From an uncultured Prevotellaceae bacterium (GTDB lineage Bacteria > Bacteroidota > Bacteroidia > Bacteroidales > Bacteroidaceae), in the NCBI GenBank assembly GCA_900318685.1, contig ONLL01000011.1, positions 1 through 64,000 of the forward strand: 64,000 bases of DNA, in the 5' to 3' direction. Positions within the stretch are counted from its first letter, which is position 1. Every line of letters begins with the position of its first letter. A program made the position numbers and the translations under genes. The notes under the pieces were generated by a model. That model saw only the letters and a list, made by a program, of their open reading frames with translations. It did no database searches and had not been told where the DNA came from. Positions 51,832 to 60,421 of this stretch are shown in pieces.

Positions 51832-52656
51832 TTAACGAATTTTAGGGTTTTTGGTTTTTGTAATGTCAAAGAAGTACGACAGCTTGACAATGATGTTCGA
51901 GAAGTTCGAACGGCTGAAGTAGTCACGCTTCGAGTTGCCGTAGATGTCGCCCAGGCCGTAGTAGTAGCGTCCTTCCAGTAGGAAATGCCCTAGCTTCGGC
52001 TGCGAGAACTCGATGCCCAGGGCAGCAGCGATTCCGTAGTCAACCTTGTTCTCCACAGGCATGTTGTAGACGTTCGAACCTATCTGTCGTCCCTGTTGGT
52101 CTATATAGTCGCTCGAGACCACCGACACACGGTCCACAAGGTTATAGTGACTCCAATGAGAGTAGTCAAAGTTGGCCACGCTCTTCTCGCTCTTGAAGAA
52201 TCCTATCTGCGGACCAACCTGGAAGAAAGCCTGCAGCCCCCTGCGCTCACGACCCCATCCCAGTCGTGCGAAGACAGGTATCTGGATGTAGGTCATGTCG
52301 CGCTGGTATTCCTCGGCTAGCTCGGTCTCAGCGTTGATCACTGGCTCATCATTCTCGTCAAGGATATTTTCTTTCCATCCTATTTGGGCAAAGTTCACCT
52401 CAGCCACTACGGCACAGATGCTGTTGAAGTATTTCTCTGAAGTATATCGGAAACTCAGGCCGCCCGTCAAACCCTTATGGAGCGACTGGGGAATCTTGTT
52501 CACGTAGCCCACGTTGCTCATCACGTAGCCTCCATTCACACCTACGGACAACTCGTTCCTGTGCTCACCCACCTGGGCCAACACGTCAGAGGGCATCAGC
52601 ACAACCAATGCCAGCAAAAGCAAGCCTTTAGTAAGTAATGGTGTCAATCTTGCCAT
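51832..52656 (-). CDS. PorT-family outer-membrane beta-barrel protein
   Basis: 274 residues from ATG 52656 (MARLTPLLTKGLLLL), a signal peptide ending near VLAQVG; earlier in-frame starts would lie deeper in the preceding gene. Beta-barrel pattern with alternating hydrophobics: LSVGVNGGYVMSNVGYVNKI, GGLSFRYTSEKYF, YIQIPVFARLGWG, IAAALGIEFSQPKL. Matches the PorT/outer-membrane beta-barrel family (PF13568). PorT itself serves type IX secretion, but paralogues are many. Overlaps the LysM gene by 29 bp. Confidence 0.8.
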   Translation of the reverse strand: MARLTPLLTKGLLLLALVVLMPSDVLAQVGEHRNELSVGVNGGYVMSNVGYVNKIPQSLHKGLTGGLSFRYTSEKYFNSICAVVAEVNFAQIGWKENILDENDEPVINAETELAEEYQRDMTYIQIPVFARLGWGRERRGLQAFFQVGPQIGFFKSEKSVANFDYSHWSHYNLVDRVSVVSSDYIDQQGRQIGSNVYNMPVENKVDYGIAAALGIEFSQPKLGHFLLEGRYYYGLGDIYGNSKRDYFSRSNFSNIIVKLSYFFDITKTKNPKIR

Positions 52657-53962
52657 CGGTCCTGTAGTGTACAAACATGAATGTGCGGTTCTGGTATCCG
52701 CCGTCATTGCTCACACGCTCAAACTTCAGCGGGGCCTGTACCGGCTTATAGCCGAAGCGTCCTTCAGCACCGTCGAACGTAGCACCGTATTTATGCAGTC
52801 CGCGCAGGAAGAACAACGCATGGTCGAAGCCTGTTAGTGCCAATGGGGGATAGAACGAGCTCATGCCCTGATAGAAGTTGGCACGATATTTCGCGGCAAG
52901 CTGATTCGACTGTTGGGGCGACAGACCGGCGAAATAAGGCGCAGGCACATGCATGTCATATTTGTGGAAGTTGGCCTGCTGAGTTTCCTCCAAGGCCAGC
53001 CATTCGGGATAGCCAACCAGTGACAGCTTAACACTGCTGTTGGAGGCCATCAGATCCTTCAGTTTGATGAAGATAACGTCGAGGTCACTCGTACGGGCTG
53101 AGTTGAGCACCACAATGTTGTGACGCTGCAGGCTGAAGGCACTGGCAAACGAAGCGTTTGCAGATTTCATGCTCGTCAGGCTGTAGCCAATGTTCCTACC
53201 CTCCAGTTCCTTGCGCAACGCAGCAGTAAAGCCGCCTTTGGTGCTGTTCGGATCGTCACAGTCCACGATGACGGGATGGCTGTCCTTGAACCACTCCACC
53301 AGCCTCCGGGCAGTGCTCTCAGCCTGTGTTTCGGGGTCCTGATACACCTGGAAGATATGGCGGTTCGTGGCCAACTGAGGAGCATTGATCGAGAACGGAA
53401 TGACCAGCATTGTGCCATGCTGCTGGCAGAAGGCCGACAGTTGATCCATCTGCTTGGAGTAGAGCGGACCGAAAATGATGTCACATCGCGACGATTCAGC
53501 CTTGGCCAGCACACTTGAAATATCGCTGTTGTCGGGCGTGTTCCAAGCGAACACGTCCACCGAAATGCCCTCATGCTTCAGACTGTCGCAGGCCATCAAC
53601 AAGCCTCGGTAGTACTCCACCATCCGTCTTCCGTCGCCATTCAGGTCGTGCAAAGGCAGCATCACGCCCATGCGTATCTGCCGCTCGCGCACATCATCGG
53701 CAGCGGCCGCCGCCTCCGTCGCAGCAACAGCCTCTGCCGAAGGAATGATGATTTTGGTTCCTTTTTTCAGCACATAATCAGGGCTCTCCATGCCGGGGTT
53801 AGCCCGTCTGAGCTGCTCCTCCGTAAGGCCGTTGGCACGGGCAATACCATAGATCGTCTCACCCTTCTTCACCTTATATGTCTGCACCGACTGTGCAGAG
53901 GCACTTCCGACGGCCATCACCATCATGGCCGACAGAAGGAAATATCGTAATGTTAGTCTCAT
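52628..53962 (-). CDS. LysM-domain protein with periplasmic ligand-binding-like domain
   Basis: 444 residues. Signal peptide (1-23, MRLTLRYFLLSAMMVMAVGS), then one LysM domain at about 28-73 (YKVKKGETIYGIARANGLTE) for peptidoglycan binding, an alanine-rich linker, and from about 95 a type 1 periplasmic-binding-protein-like domain (RMGVMLPLHDLNGDGRRMVE, IIFGPLYSKQMDQLSAF, VIVDCDDPNSTKGGF). Probably a cell-wall-associated sensor or structural protein; ligand unknown. Confidence 0.85.
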   Translation of the reverse strand: MRLTLRYFLLSAMMVMAVGSASAQSVQTYKVKKGETIYGIARANGLTEEQLRRANPGMESPDYVLKKGTKIIIPSAEAVAATEAAAAADDVRERQIRMGVMLPLHDLNGDGRRMVEYYRGLLMACDSLKHEGISVDVFAWNTPDNSDISSVLAKAESSRCDIIFGPLYSKQMDQLSAFCQQHGTMLVIPFSINAPQLATNRHIFQVYQDPETQAESTARRLVEWFKDSHPVIVDCDDPNSTKGGFTAALRKELEGRNIGYSLTSMKSANASFASAFSLQRHNIVVLNSARTSDLDVIFIKLKDLMASNSSVKLSLVGYPEWLALEETQQANFHKYDMHVPAPYFAGLSPQQSNQLAAKYRANFYQGMSSFYPPLALTGFDHALFFLRGLHKYGATFDGAEGRFGYKPVQAPLKFERVSNDGGYQNRTFMFVHYRTDGKIDTITY

Positions 53963-54119
53963 AAACTACTGTCTTTTCTGTTTTCGCCTACAAAAGTACG
54001 AAAAAATGTCGAATCAAAGAAAAGAAATCTGAAATTATGCCATAAAAAGGCGCAATTATCACCGTAATTCATCAGAATTAACTAATTTTGCAGCACAAAC
54101 AGTTCACATCCGACAGCAA

Positions 54120-54698
54120 ATGATGAAGCACACTTCAACAAGAAACATCCGTGAGACCCATCCCTCCGACATGCCGGCCATCATGGAAGTCATTCGGGCT
54201 GCAAAGGCCATCATGCGGGCATCAGGCAACTACGAGCAGTGGGCTGGCGACTACCCGTCTGAAGCCGTCATCACGTCCGACATCAACAGCAATGGTGCAT
54301 TCGTCGTCATAGACGACGGCCAAGTTGTGGCCTACTTCGCTTTCCTCCCGTCGCCCGAGCCCACCTATAGCACCATTTACGACGGCAAATGGCTCGACGA
54401 TGCCCTGCCCTATCATGTCATTCATCGCATGGCAAGCTATCCGCACGTACACGGCATCTTCAGCAGCATCATGGACTACTGCTTCTCTCGCGAACCTAAC
54501 ATCCGCATCGACACCCATCGCGACAACACCATCATGCAGCACAACATCCTGAAGCACGGTTTCACCTACTGCGGCATCATCTACCTGCAGCGTGTCGACG
54601 AGGCTCACCGCTCTTCTGCCCCCACCTCCATCATCCGTCTGGCTTACCAGAAGATTACCGCTCTTCCCAATTCCAAAACGCCCCATTCTTCATTCTAA
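54120..54698 (+). CDS. GNAT-family acetyltransferase
   Basis: 192 residues. GNAT fold: N-terminal REThPSDMPAIMEVIRAAK-type start (IRETHPSDMPAIMEVI), ASGNYEQWAGDYPS, FVVIDDGQVVAYFAFLP, and the acetyl-CoA region IDTHRDNTIMQHNILKHGF with the C-terminal YCGIIYLQ strand. N-acetylation of an unknown small molecule or peptide. A TAATTTTG box lies at 54083-54090, about 30 nt before the start. Confidence 0.85.
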   Translation: MMKHTSTRNIRETHPSDMPAIMEVIRAAKAIMRASGNYEQWAGDYPSEAVITSDINSNGAFVVIDDGQVVAYFAFLPSPEPTYSTIYDGKWLDDALPYHVIHRMASYPHVHGIFSSIMDYCFSREPNIRIDTHRDNTIMQHNILKHGFTYCGIIYLQRVDEAHRSSAPTSIIRLAYQKITALPNSKTPHSSF

Positions 54699-54784
54699 GA
54701 TATAAAATGGCGCACTGTTTCAAAAGGATTTAATATATTTGTGCTCAAATTGAATAATTTCAGCATTAAGACTATATTATATCC

Positions 54785-55657
54785 ATGAGACAAATTAAGA
54801 TAAGCCAAAGCATAACTGATCGTTCAGATGAATCGCTCGACAAGTATCTCGCAGAAATCAACCACATACCCCAGATCACTGCAGAACAGGAGGTAGAATT
54901 AGCCCAAGCTATCAGAAAAGGAGGAAAGATGGGAAAGACTGCAAAAGACAAGCTCGTCACTGCCAACCTGCGCTTCGTCGTGTCTGTGGCCAAGCAATAC
55001 CAGAACAAAGGTATCTCTCTCGCCGACCTCATCAACGAAGGTAACGTCGGGCTCATCACCGCAGCTGAAAAGTTCGACGAGACACGTGGCTTCAAGTTCA
55101 TCTCCTATGCCATCTGGTGGATCCGCCAAAGCATCCTTCAGGCCATTTCCGAGTACAGCAATATTGTGCGCAGGCCTCTGAACCAGGTTGCCCTCAGCAG
55201 CAAGATCAAGAATGCCACAAATGAATACCTGCAGAAACATCAGCGCCATCCATCAGCAGAGGAGTTGAGCGACATCATATCAATGGAGATTGACAAGATA
55301 GAAAAGGCCATCCTCGCAGAGCCACATGTTACCAGCATCGATGCTCCCATCAAAGATGGTGAAGACACGGTGATGGCCGACATGCTGTCCTCTTCGTCCG
55401 ATTTTGCCACTGACCGGAAGGTCAACCACGACTCCATGTGTGCCGACCTGATACAACTGATGTGCTCTGTTCTTAGCGACAAGGAGAAGACCATCGTCAC
55501 CCAGAGCTTCGGCATTGGCTGTCAGGAGAGAGCACTCGACGATATCGGTCATGACATGGGACTTACACGCGAGCGTGTTCGGCAGATTCGTGAGCGTGGA
55601 CTCGACAAGATGCGTCAAAGTAACAATTCAAGAATTCTTCGTAAACATTTAGGATAA
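54785..55657 (+). CDS. Primary-type (RpoD-like) sigma factor, probably a second paralogue
   Basis: 290 residues, the short Bacteroidota sigma-70 layout. Region 1.2 DESLDKYLAEINHIPQITAE, region 2 KLVTANLRFVVSVAKQYQNK, LINEGNVGLITAAEKFDET and FKFISYAIWWIRQSILQAI, region 3 from PLNQVALSSKI, region 4.2 LTRERVRQIRERGLDKMRQ. Compared with the usual housekeeping protein it has IVRRPLNQV instead of IVRLPLNQV, an insertion GGKMGKTAKDK in region 1, and a more divergent region 3, so it may be an alternative group 2 sigma. A TATATTTG box is at 54734-54741. Confidence 0.85.
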   Translation: MRQIKISQSITDRSDESLDKYLAEINHIPQITAEQEVELAQAIRKGGKMGKTAKDKLVTANLRFVVSVAKQYQNKGISLADLINEGNVGLITAAEKFDETRGFKFISYAIWWIRQSILQAISEYSNIVRRPLNQVALSSKIKNATNEYLQKHQRHPSAEELSDIISMEIDKIEKAILAEPHVTSIDAPIKDGEDTVMADMLSSSSDFATDRKVNHDSMCADLIQLMCSVLSDKEKTIVTQSFGIGCQERALDDIGHDMGLTRERVRQIRERGLDKMRQSNNSRILRKHLG

Positions 55658-55672
55658 AACATATTATTGACA

Positions 55673-56419
55673 ATGAACAAGAGCATACTGATTATCCCAG
55701 ACATCCATGGTCGTACCTTCTGGAAAGTGGCAATAGACTCGGGCGAGTACGGGAAAGTCATCTTCCTTGGTGACTATGTTGATCCCTATGAAAGGGAGGG
55801 CATCTCAGTGAGCATGGCACTTAACAACTTCAATGAAATCATTGCCTTGAAGGAGCAGTACCCTGACAAGGTCATCTTGCTGTTGGGTAATCACGACCTA
55901 CATTACTATTCTGAGCATTACTGCGAATTAGCGCAAAGCTCAAGATATAGTCACAAGGCAGCAATCACCCTTCAGCGGCTGTTCCAAGAGAAGAAAAACC
56001 TCTTTCAGCTTGTGTGGGAAACCGACCTCGACGGGAAGCACTATCTCTTCTCTCATGCCGGCATCAATCAGAGCTGGCTTAACAGGAATATAGGACTCAT
56101 CCGAGTACCAGACGAGAGACACTTAAATCGTCTCCTCCTCACCGATGAGGGAATTGAGACATTGGCGCAAGTCGGCAGCATCCGTTGCGGCAATTACCCC
56201 ACTGGCAGCATTGTCTGGGCTGATGTCGACGAGATACTTGCCTCAGATCCGCTGCCTGGCACTTATCAGATTTTTGGTCATACCCAACAGTATGACGGTC
56301 CCATCATCACTGCCGAGTTTGCATGCCTCGACTGCCGTGCCGCCTTCTCCCTTGATCAGAAAGGCGAGATCAAGCCCGTCACAAGAGTGGTTCCTTACAA
56401 CGAGCAAATCATTTGGTGA
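55673..56419 (+). CDS. Metallophosphoesterase (calcineurin-like)
   Basis: 248 residues from ATG 55673 (MNKSILIIPDIHGRTFW). Metal-binding motifs in order: DIHG, GDYVDPYE, GNHDLHY, a His in LFSHAGINQSW, and GHTQQYDGP. The pattern matches PPP-type or ApaH-like phosphatases. Substrate not known. Starts 15 nt after the sigma gene, so probably cotranscribed with it. A gene remnant overlaps its 3' end on the other strand. Confidence 0.85.
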   Translation: MNKSILIIPDIHGRTFWKVAIDSGEYGKVIFLGDYVDPYEREGISVSMALNNFNEIIALKEQYPDKVILLLGNHDLHYYSEHYCELAQSSRYSHKAAITLQRLFQEKKNLFQLVWETDLDGKHYLFSHAGINQSWLNRNIGLIRVPDERHLNRLLLTDEGIETLAQVGSIRCGNYPTGSIVWADVDEILASDPLPGTYQIFGHTQQYDGPIITAEFACLDCRAAFSLDQKGEIKPVTRVVPYNEQIIW

Positions 56420-56584
56420 TAATCTTTCCATTTAGGAAAGGCTTCCACTCCTCTGCTCCAAACGTGCCATCCACATACACAGTATCTTCAGGAGCCACAG
56501 TCTGATTCCAATGCTCCATGCCTCCTCGCCTTCATGATTGAGCGTGACAGGCTATTCCTTAACAAAAGTGCTGAATGTACTCAT
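56409..56584 (-). pseudogene. Decayed gene remnant, family not identified
   Basis: From ATG 56584 a frame gives MSTFSTFVKE, a stop, then VTLNHEGEEAW; after a shift of frame the sequence continues from ATG 56519 as MEHWNQTVAPEDTVYVDGTF then GAEEWKPFLNGKIITK to a stop at 56409. The protein-like texture across a stop and a frameshift indicates a damaged gene end. The rest of 56585-57035 holds a possible promoter (TTG 56642, TATATTTG 56664-56671) with no gene behind it and a heptamer tract. Confidence 0.4.
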
Positions 56585-56899
56585 ATTTATCCTTGGTTTC
56601 TGTTGTTAAAAGAAAGTGGCGCAATAATTGCAACGGATTTGTTGTTTCTATAGGGTTACCAATTATATTTGCGCACAGTTTAAATACTGGCAAAAAGAGA
56701 GGAAGAATCGAAGTAATCCGTCACTACGGCAGCCACTTTCTGTAGTTTTCAATGAACTCGTTCATCGTTTTCTGTGTGCAAATATATGGAAACGAAAACA
56801 CAATAATGCACATTTTCATATCTATAAGTCATTTCTTCATCTTTCGCACTCTCCCCCGCTTCACGTACATTATTAATAAATAAGAAAAAGGAGTTCATC

Positions 56900-56955
56900 T
56901 CTCATTCCTCATTTCACATTCCTCATTCCACATTCCTAATTTCTCATTCATACAT
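56900..56955. repeat. Heptamer repeat tract (CCTCATT/TCTCATT)
   Basis: Eight 7-mers in register: TCTCATT, CCTCATT, TCACATT, CCTCATT, CCACATT, CCTAATT, TCTCATT, CATACAT. Lies 80 bp before the AAA+ gene. Confidence 0.7.
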
Positions 56956-57035
56956 ATGAATCTCCCTCCGAGTTCCAATCATAATGCTATATTAGCAACC
57001 CGTAAAACAATCAAAAAAAACAGAGACGCAATATT

Positions 57036-58814
57036 ATGACAAAGAGACTGAAAATCCAGAAGAGAAACGCAATGGAGTTTGAAATGCGACAGGGCAGCCT
57101 CATGCCCGACCCGGACATGATCGACAACTACAAGGAGCCCGACACATGGACCATCATCACCGCACTGAATCGTGTCCTCGACATGGCACGGGGCTCAGGG
57201 CTGTCCGACATGTTCTGGCAGTCGGTGCGCAATCCCCTCGCCTACCTGCGCAGCGAGCTGGGCATCAACGACATCCAGATTGTGGTCATGGCGCTGCTCA
57301 TCGAGGCCGGCGAACCGCTGTCGTGGAAGAAGATGGGCAACTTCCTCAACTGCTCACGCCTGCAGATGATGACCTACACCGAGGAAATCGAGGAGATGGT
57401 GGCCAAGCGCTGGTTTGTCCATCGCCCCACCTGTGAGCTGGGCACCCACTTCGAAGGGTTCGCTCTGGCCCATGGCCTCATCACCGCCCTGCGCCACAAC
57501 CAGATGTTCGTGCCCGAGAAGATCGACGGGCTCACCGAGCAGCAGTTCATCGACAAGCTCGAGGGCCACCTCGACAAGACCCTCTGCGACCACAAAGTCA
57601 GCTTCAGCGACGACGAGGAGTGGATGCTGCAGCTCATCAAGGCCAACCCCCACCTGCCCCTCTGCCACCATCTGCTGACGTTCGACGACATCCACTGTCA
57701 GTCGCTGCTGCTGCTCATCATCTACGATTACGCACAGTGGGAGGGCTCCGACGGCGAGGGACTGCACCTCGAGACCTTTGCCGACCTCTACCCCGAGGAG
57801 TTCGAGTGCGACTTTATGCGCGAGAAACTGCGCGACGGCAGTCATTATCTCATGAGCAACGGATACATTGAGTACAAGTGTGTCGACGGAATGGTCGACA
57901 ACGAGCGGTATATGCTCACCCGCAAGGCCAAGACCGAGCTCCTCTCAGCCTATAAGCCCAGCCAGAAGAAGAGCAAGCGCGAACGCCGACGCGCACACGA
58001 CCGTTTCCTCATGTCGCATACCACAATCAAGCCCAAGGCACTCTTCTACAACGACGCCGACCAGCAGCAGATCGACCGTCTCGCACGTATGCTCTCGCCC
58101 GAGAACTTCAGCGGCATCCAACAGCGCCTCGAGGAGCAGGGCATGCGCAAGGGATTCGCATGCCTGTTCTACGGGGCTCCAGGCACTGGCAAGACCGAGA
58201 CCGTGCTCCAGCTCGCCCGACAGACTGGCCGCGACATCATGCAGGTCGACATTGCCGGCATGCGCGACAAGTTCGTAGGTGAGAGCGAGAAGAACATCAA
58301 GGACGTCTTCCAGCGCTATCGCGTCCTCTGTCGCAACTCCGACCTGCAGCCCATCCTCTTCTTCAACGAGGCCGACGCGCTCATCAACAAGCGCACGGAG
58401 AACATACAGCAGTCGGTCGACAAAATGGACAACGCCATGCAGAACATCATCCTTCAGGAGCTGGAGGACCTCGAGGGCATACTCATCGCCACCACCAACC
58501 TCACCTCCAACCTCGACAGCGCCTTCGAGCGACGCTTCATCTTCAAGATAGAGTTCCACAAGCCCGACACCGAGGTCAAGAGCCGCATTTGGCGATCCAT
58601 GCTCAGCGAGCTCAGCGCCGACGAGGCACTGCAGCTGGCAATGCACTTCGACTTCTCGGGCGGACAGATCGAAAACGTAGCACGCAAGCGCACCGTCGAC
58701 TACATCCTCTCAGGTCGCTATGCCACCCTCGACGAGCTTGAGACTTACTGCCGCGCAGAGCTCCTCGCAGGCTCCGGCCAGCGCAAGCACATAGCGGGAT
58801 TCACGACCAAGTAA
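57036..58814 (+). CDS. AAA+ ATPase with long helical N-terminal region
   Basis: 592 residues. The first 330 residues are helical with no recognised domain. The AAA+ module has Walker A GAPGTGKTE at 380-388, Walker B ILFFNEADAL (Asn in place of the usual Asp before Glu), sensor 1 ATTNLTSNLDSAF and the arginine finger ERRFIFKIEF. It resembles remodelling ATPases of the spastin/FtsH clade in the core. No membrane segment. Very C-ending codon use. Followed on the same strand by an unknown gene and a sigma-like gene. Confidence 0.85.
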   Translation: MTKRLKIQKRNAMEFEMRQGSLMPDPDMIDNYKEPDTWTIITALNRVLDMARGSGLSDMFWQSVRNPLAYLRSELGINDIQIVVMALLIEAGEPLSWKKMGNFLNCSRLQMMTYTEEIEEMVAKRWFVHRPTCELGTHFEGFALAHGLITALRHNQMFVPEKIDGLTEQQFIDKLEGHLDKTLCDHKVSFSDDEEWMLQLIKANPHLPLCHHLLTFDDIHCQSLLLLIIYDYAQWEGSDGEGLHLETFADLYPEEFECDFMREKLRDGSHYLMSNGYIEYKCVDGMVDNERYMLTRKAKTELLSAYKPSQKKSKRERRRAHDRFLMSHTTIKPKALFYNDADQQQIDRLARMLSPENFSGIQQRLEEQGMRKGFACLFYGAPGTGKTETVLQLARQTGRDIMQVDIAGMRDKFVGESEKNIKDVFQRYRVLCRNSDLQPILFFNEADALINKRTENIQQSVDKMDNAMQNIILQELEDLEGILIATTNLTSNLDSAFERRFIFKIEFHKPDTEVKSRIWRSMLSELSADEALQLAMHFDFSGGQIENVARKRTVDYILSGRYATLDELETYCRAELLAGSGQRKHIAGFTTK

Positions 58815-58846
58815 CTTCAGCGCCGGCACTCAGGCTCACCTCCACA

Positions 58847-58873
58847 TCGAGTCCCCCTCCCTTTGGGAGGGGC
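58847..58873. repeat. Single CCCCTCCC/GGGAGGGG palindrome
   Basis: CCCCCTCCCTTTGGGAGGGG lies 35 bp after the AAA+ gene. Same dispersed class as 4689-4806 and 32517-32592; here it may also act as a transcript-end hairpin. Confidence 0.6.
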
Positions 58874-58966
58874 GCCGACTGAGCTGCAAAAAGAATCGTC
58901 CTTTAAATAATTTTTAACAGAAAATCCTTGCCTAATTCAAAAATTTATCATATATTCGCATCACGA

Positions 58967-59539
58967 ATGATAAAGATAACAAAAACTATCCAACAGCAAA
59001 TTGAGAACATGACCACCGACGAGCTCCACACTCGTCTGGCTGAGTACATGATGCGCGACACCAGTCTGCTGCCGCCCTTAAAAGCCGTCGAGGTGCGTCT
59101 GGCCGACAACAACCGCGGCTGCCGCTACGAGGTGCTTCTCATTGACAGTGAGGGCAACGAGTTCATAGTGCCGTTCCACGACCGCTACTCGCGGCTGATT
59201 TACATTTATGCCCTCCTCCATCCAAAGGGCTTCCAGCGTCGCCGTGTTGCTGCCGACAACTACCGTGAGCTCTGCCAGCTCTACAGCCAGCTCTACTTCC
59301 GCGATAGTGCTGCGCTGCTGCGCACCGTCGAGACCACCGACGGCGAGCGCCCTGGGCAGTTCATCAGCCAGTACGTAGCCCAGTCACGCAAGGCAATACG
59401 CCAGGCCTCGCCCTTAGCCAAGCCTTTCGTGTTCGATCTCCCGCAGCGCCACAACGGGCGCCTGCTTATCCCCTTTGCAGCCAATGGCGGCACTGTCATT
59501 ATCGACAGCTCTCTCACCACCAATCCGTTTAACCTTTAA
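58967..59539 (+). CDS. Unrecognised 190-residue protein between the AAA+ and sigma-like genes
   Basis: From ATG 58967 (MIKITKTIQQQIENM); the frame is open upstream but AT-rich and atypical there. Soluble, basic, with VEVRLADNNRGCRYEVLLID then SEGNEFIVPFHDRYSRLIYI as a likely beta-rich core and a C-terminal FDLPQRHNGRLLIPFA stretch. No family recognised. It is 10 nt upstream of the sigma-like gene and likely shares its transcript, which hints at a joint role. Confidence 0.65.
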   Translation: MIKITKTIQQQIENMTTDELHTRLAEYMMRDTSLLPPLKAVEVRLADNNRGCRYEVLLIDSEGNEFIVPFHDRYSRLIYIYALLHPKGFQRRRVAADNYRELCQLYSQLYFRDSAALLRTVETTDGERPGQFISQYVAQSRKAIRQASPLAKPFVFDLPQRHNGRLLIPFAANGGTVIIDSSLTTNPFNL

Positions 59540-59549
59540 CAAGCCTTTC

Positions 59550-60254
59550 ATGCAGCAAGACAAGAAGACCATTACCTTTACCGACCGCAGGGTCGACAGT
59601 GTTAAATGTTTCCTTAGGGAAATAAAGAAGTCGGAGCCTCTCACCAACGAAGAGGAGCACGACCTCTGGCAGCGTATGCAGCAGGGGAGCCTCCAGGCGC
59701 GCGAACAGCTCATCAACGCCAACCTGCCCTACGTTGTCACCGTTGCCAAGAAGTACGCAGGCACCAAGACCCCCTTCGAGGATCTCATACAGGCCGGCTG
59801 CGAGGGTGTAGTGCGCGCAGCCGACAAGTTCGACGCCTCCTTGGGCTTCCGTTTTATCACCTTCGCCACTTGGCACATTGAGAACGAGGTGCAGAAGGCT
59901 GCCAACGACTACAAACGCCACAACCATCAGTCCATCGACGAGCCCGAGCGCTCCGACCTTGACGAAAGTGCTGCCCTCGTATGCCGTCTACAAGGAGCAG
60001 CGTCGTTCTCTGCCGACTGGCAGCTGCGCTATAGCGACGCCCTCCATGCCCTCGAGCGCCGCCTCGAGAAGCGCCAATACGGCTTCGGCGCTCTCCTTGC
60101 CGACTTGCACCAAATGCACCTCGACGGCTATACGCTTGCCGACTTTGCTCGCAAGCACCGCCTGAACAAGAGCCAAATGGCCCGTTTCCTCGCCGTTCTT
60201 AGCGAGGAAGCGGCTCCAACCCCCACTCCTCCCCGTCTCTCTCCAGCGGCATAG
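59550..60254 (+). CDS. Sigma-70-like protein with a non-standard C-terminal HTH
   Basis: 234 residues from ATG 59550 (MQQDKKTITFTDRRVDSVKC). Sigma regions 1.2 and 2 are clear: FLREIKKSEPLTNEEEHDL, REQLINANLPYVVTVAKKYA, FEDLIQAGCEGVVRAADKFD and FRFITFATWHIENEVQKAAND. Region 3 is missing or very short. Instead of a normal region 4 there is a basic segment (ALERRLEKRQYGFGALLADL) and an HTH-like YTLADFARKHRLNKSQMARF. It could be an alternative sigma factor or a regulator derived from one. Only 10 nt separates it from the unknown gene before it. Confidence 0.8.
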   Translation: MQQDKKTITFTDRRVDSVKCFLREIKKSEPLTNEEEHDLWQRMQQGSLQAREQLINANLPYVVTVAKKYAGTKTPFEDLIQAGCEGVVRAADKFDASLGFRFITFATWHIENEVQKAANDYKRHNHQSIDEPERSDLDESAALVCRLQGAASFSADWQLRYSDALHALERRLEKRQYGFGALLADLHQMHLDGYTLADFARKHRLNKSQMARFLAVLSEEAAPTPTPPRLSPAA

Positions 60255-60337
60255 CTCTTTTACCACTACACATGGGCTACGCCTCCTTCGCCCATCGAAG
60301 AATTGCCAATTACCAACTCTACTTTTCCTCGAAATAA

Positions 60338-60369
60338 TTTGCAGGTTTCGCAGAATTGTCGTACTTTTG
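60338..60369 (+). promoter_or_regulatory. Promoter of the DUF4859-like gene
   Basis: TTTG at 60338-60341, 20-nt spacer, TACTTTTG at 60362-60369; start near 60375, leader about 47 nt. Confidence 0.65.
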
Positions 60370-60421
60370 TAGCCTCAAACTGCAATAATGTACTTTTTAC
60401 TAACCATTAAAAAAAAGAACT

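Noticed and set aside
56409..56584. Remnant of a second metallophosphoesterase
   Set aside because: The words EDTVYVDG and LNGK recall that family, but the sequence stops directly after them without the GNHD motif, so the remnant was left unassigned.
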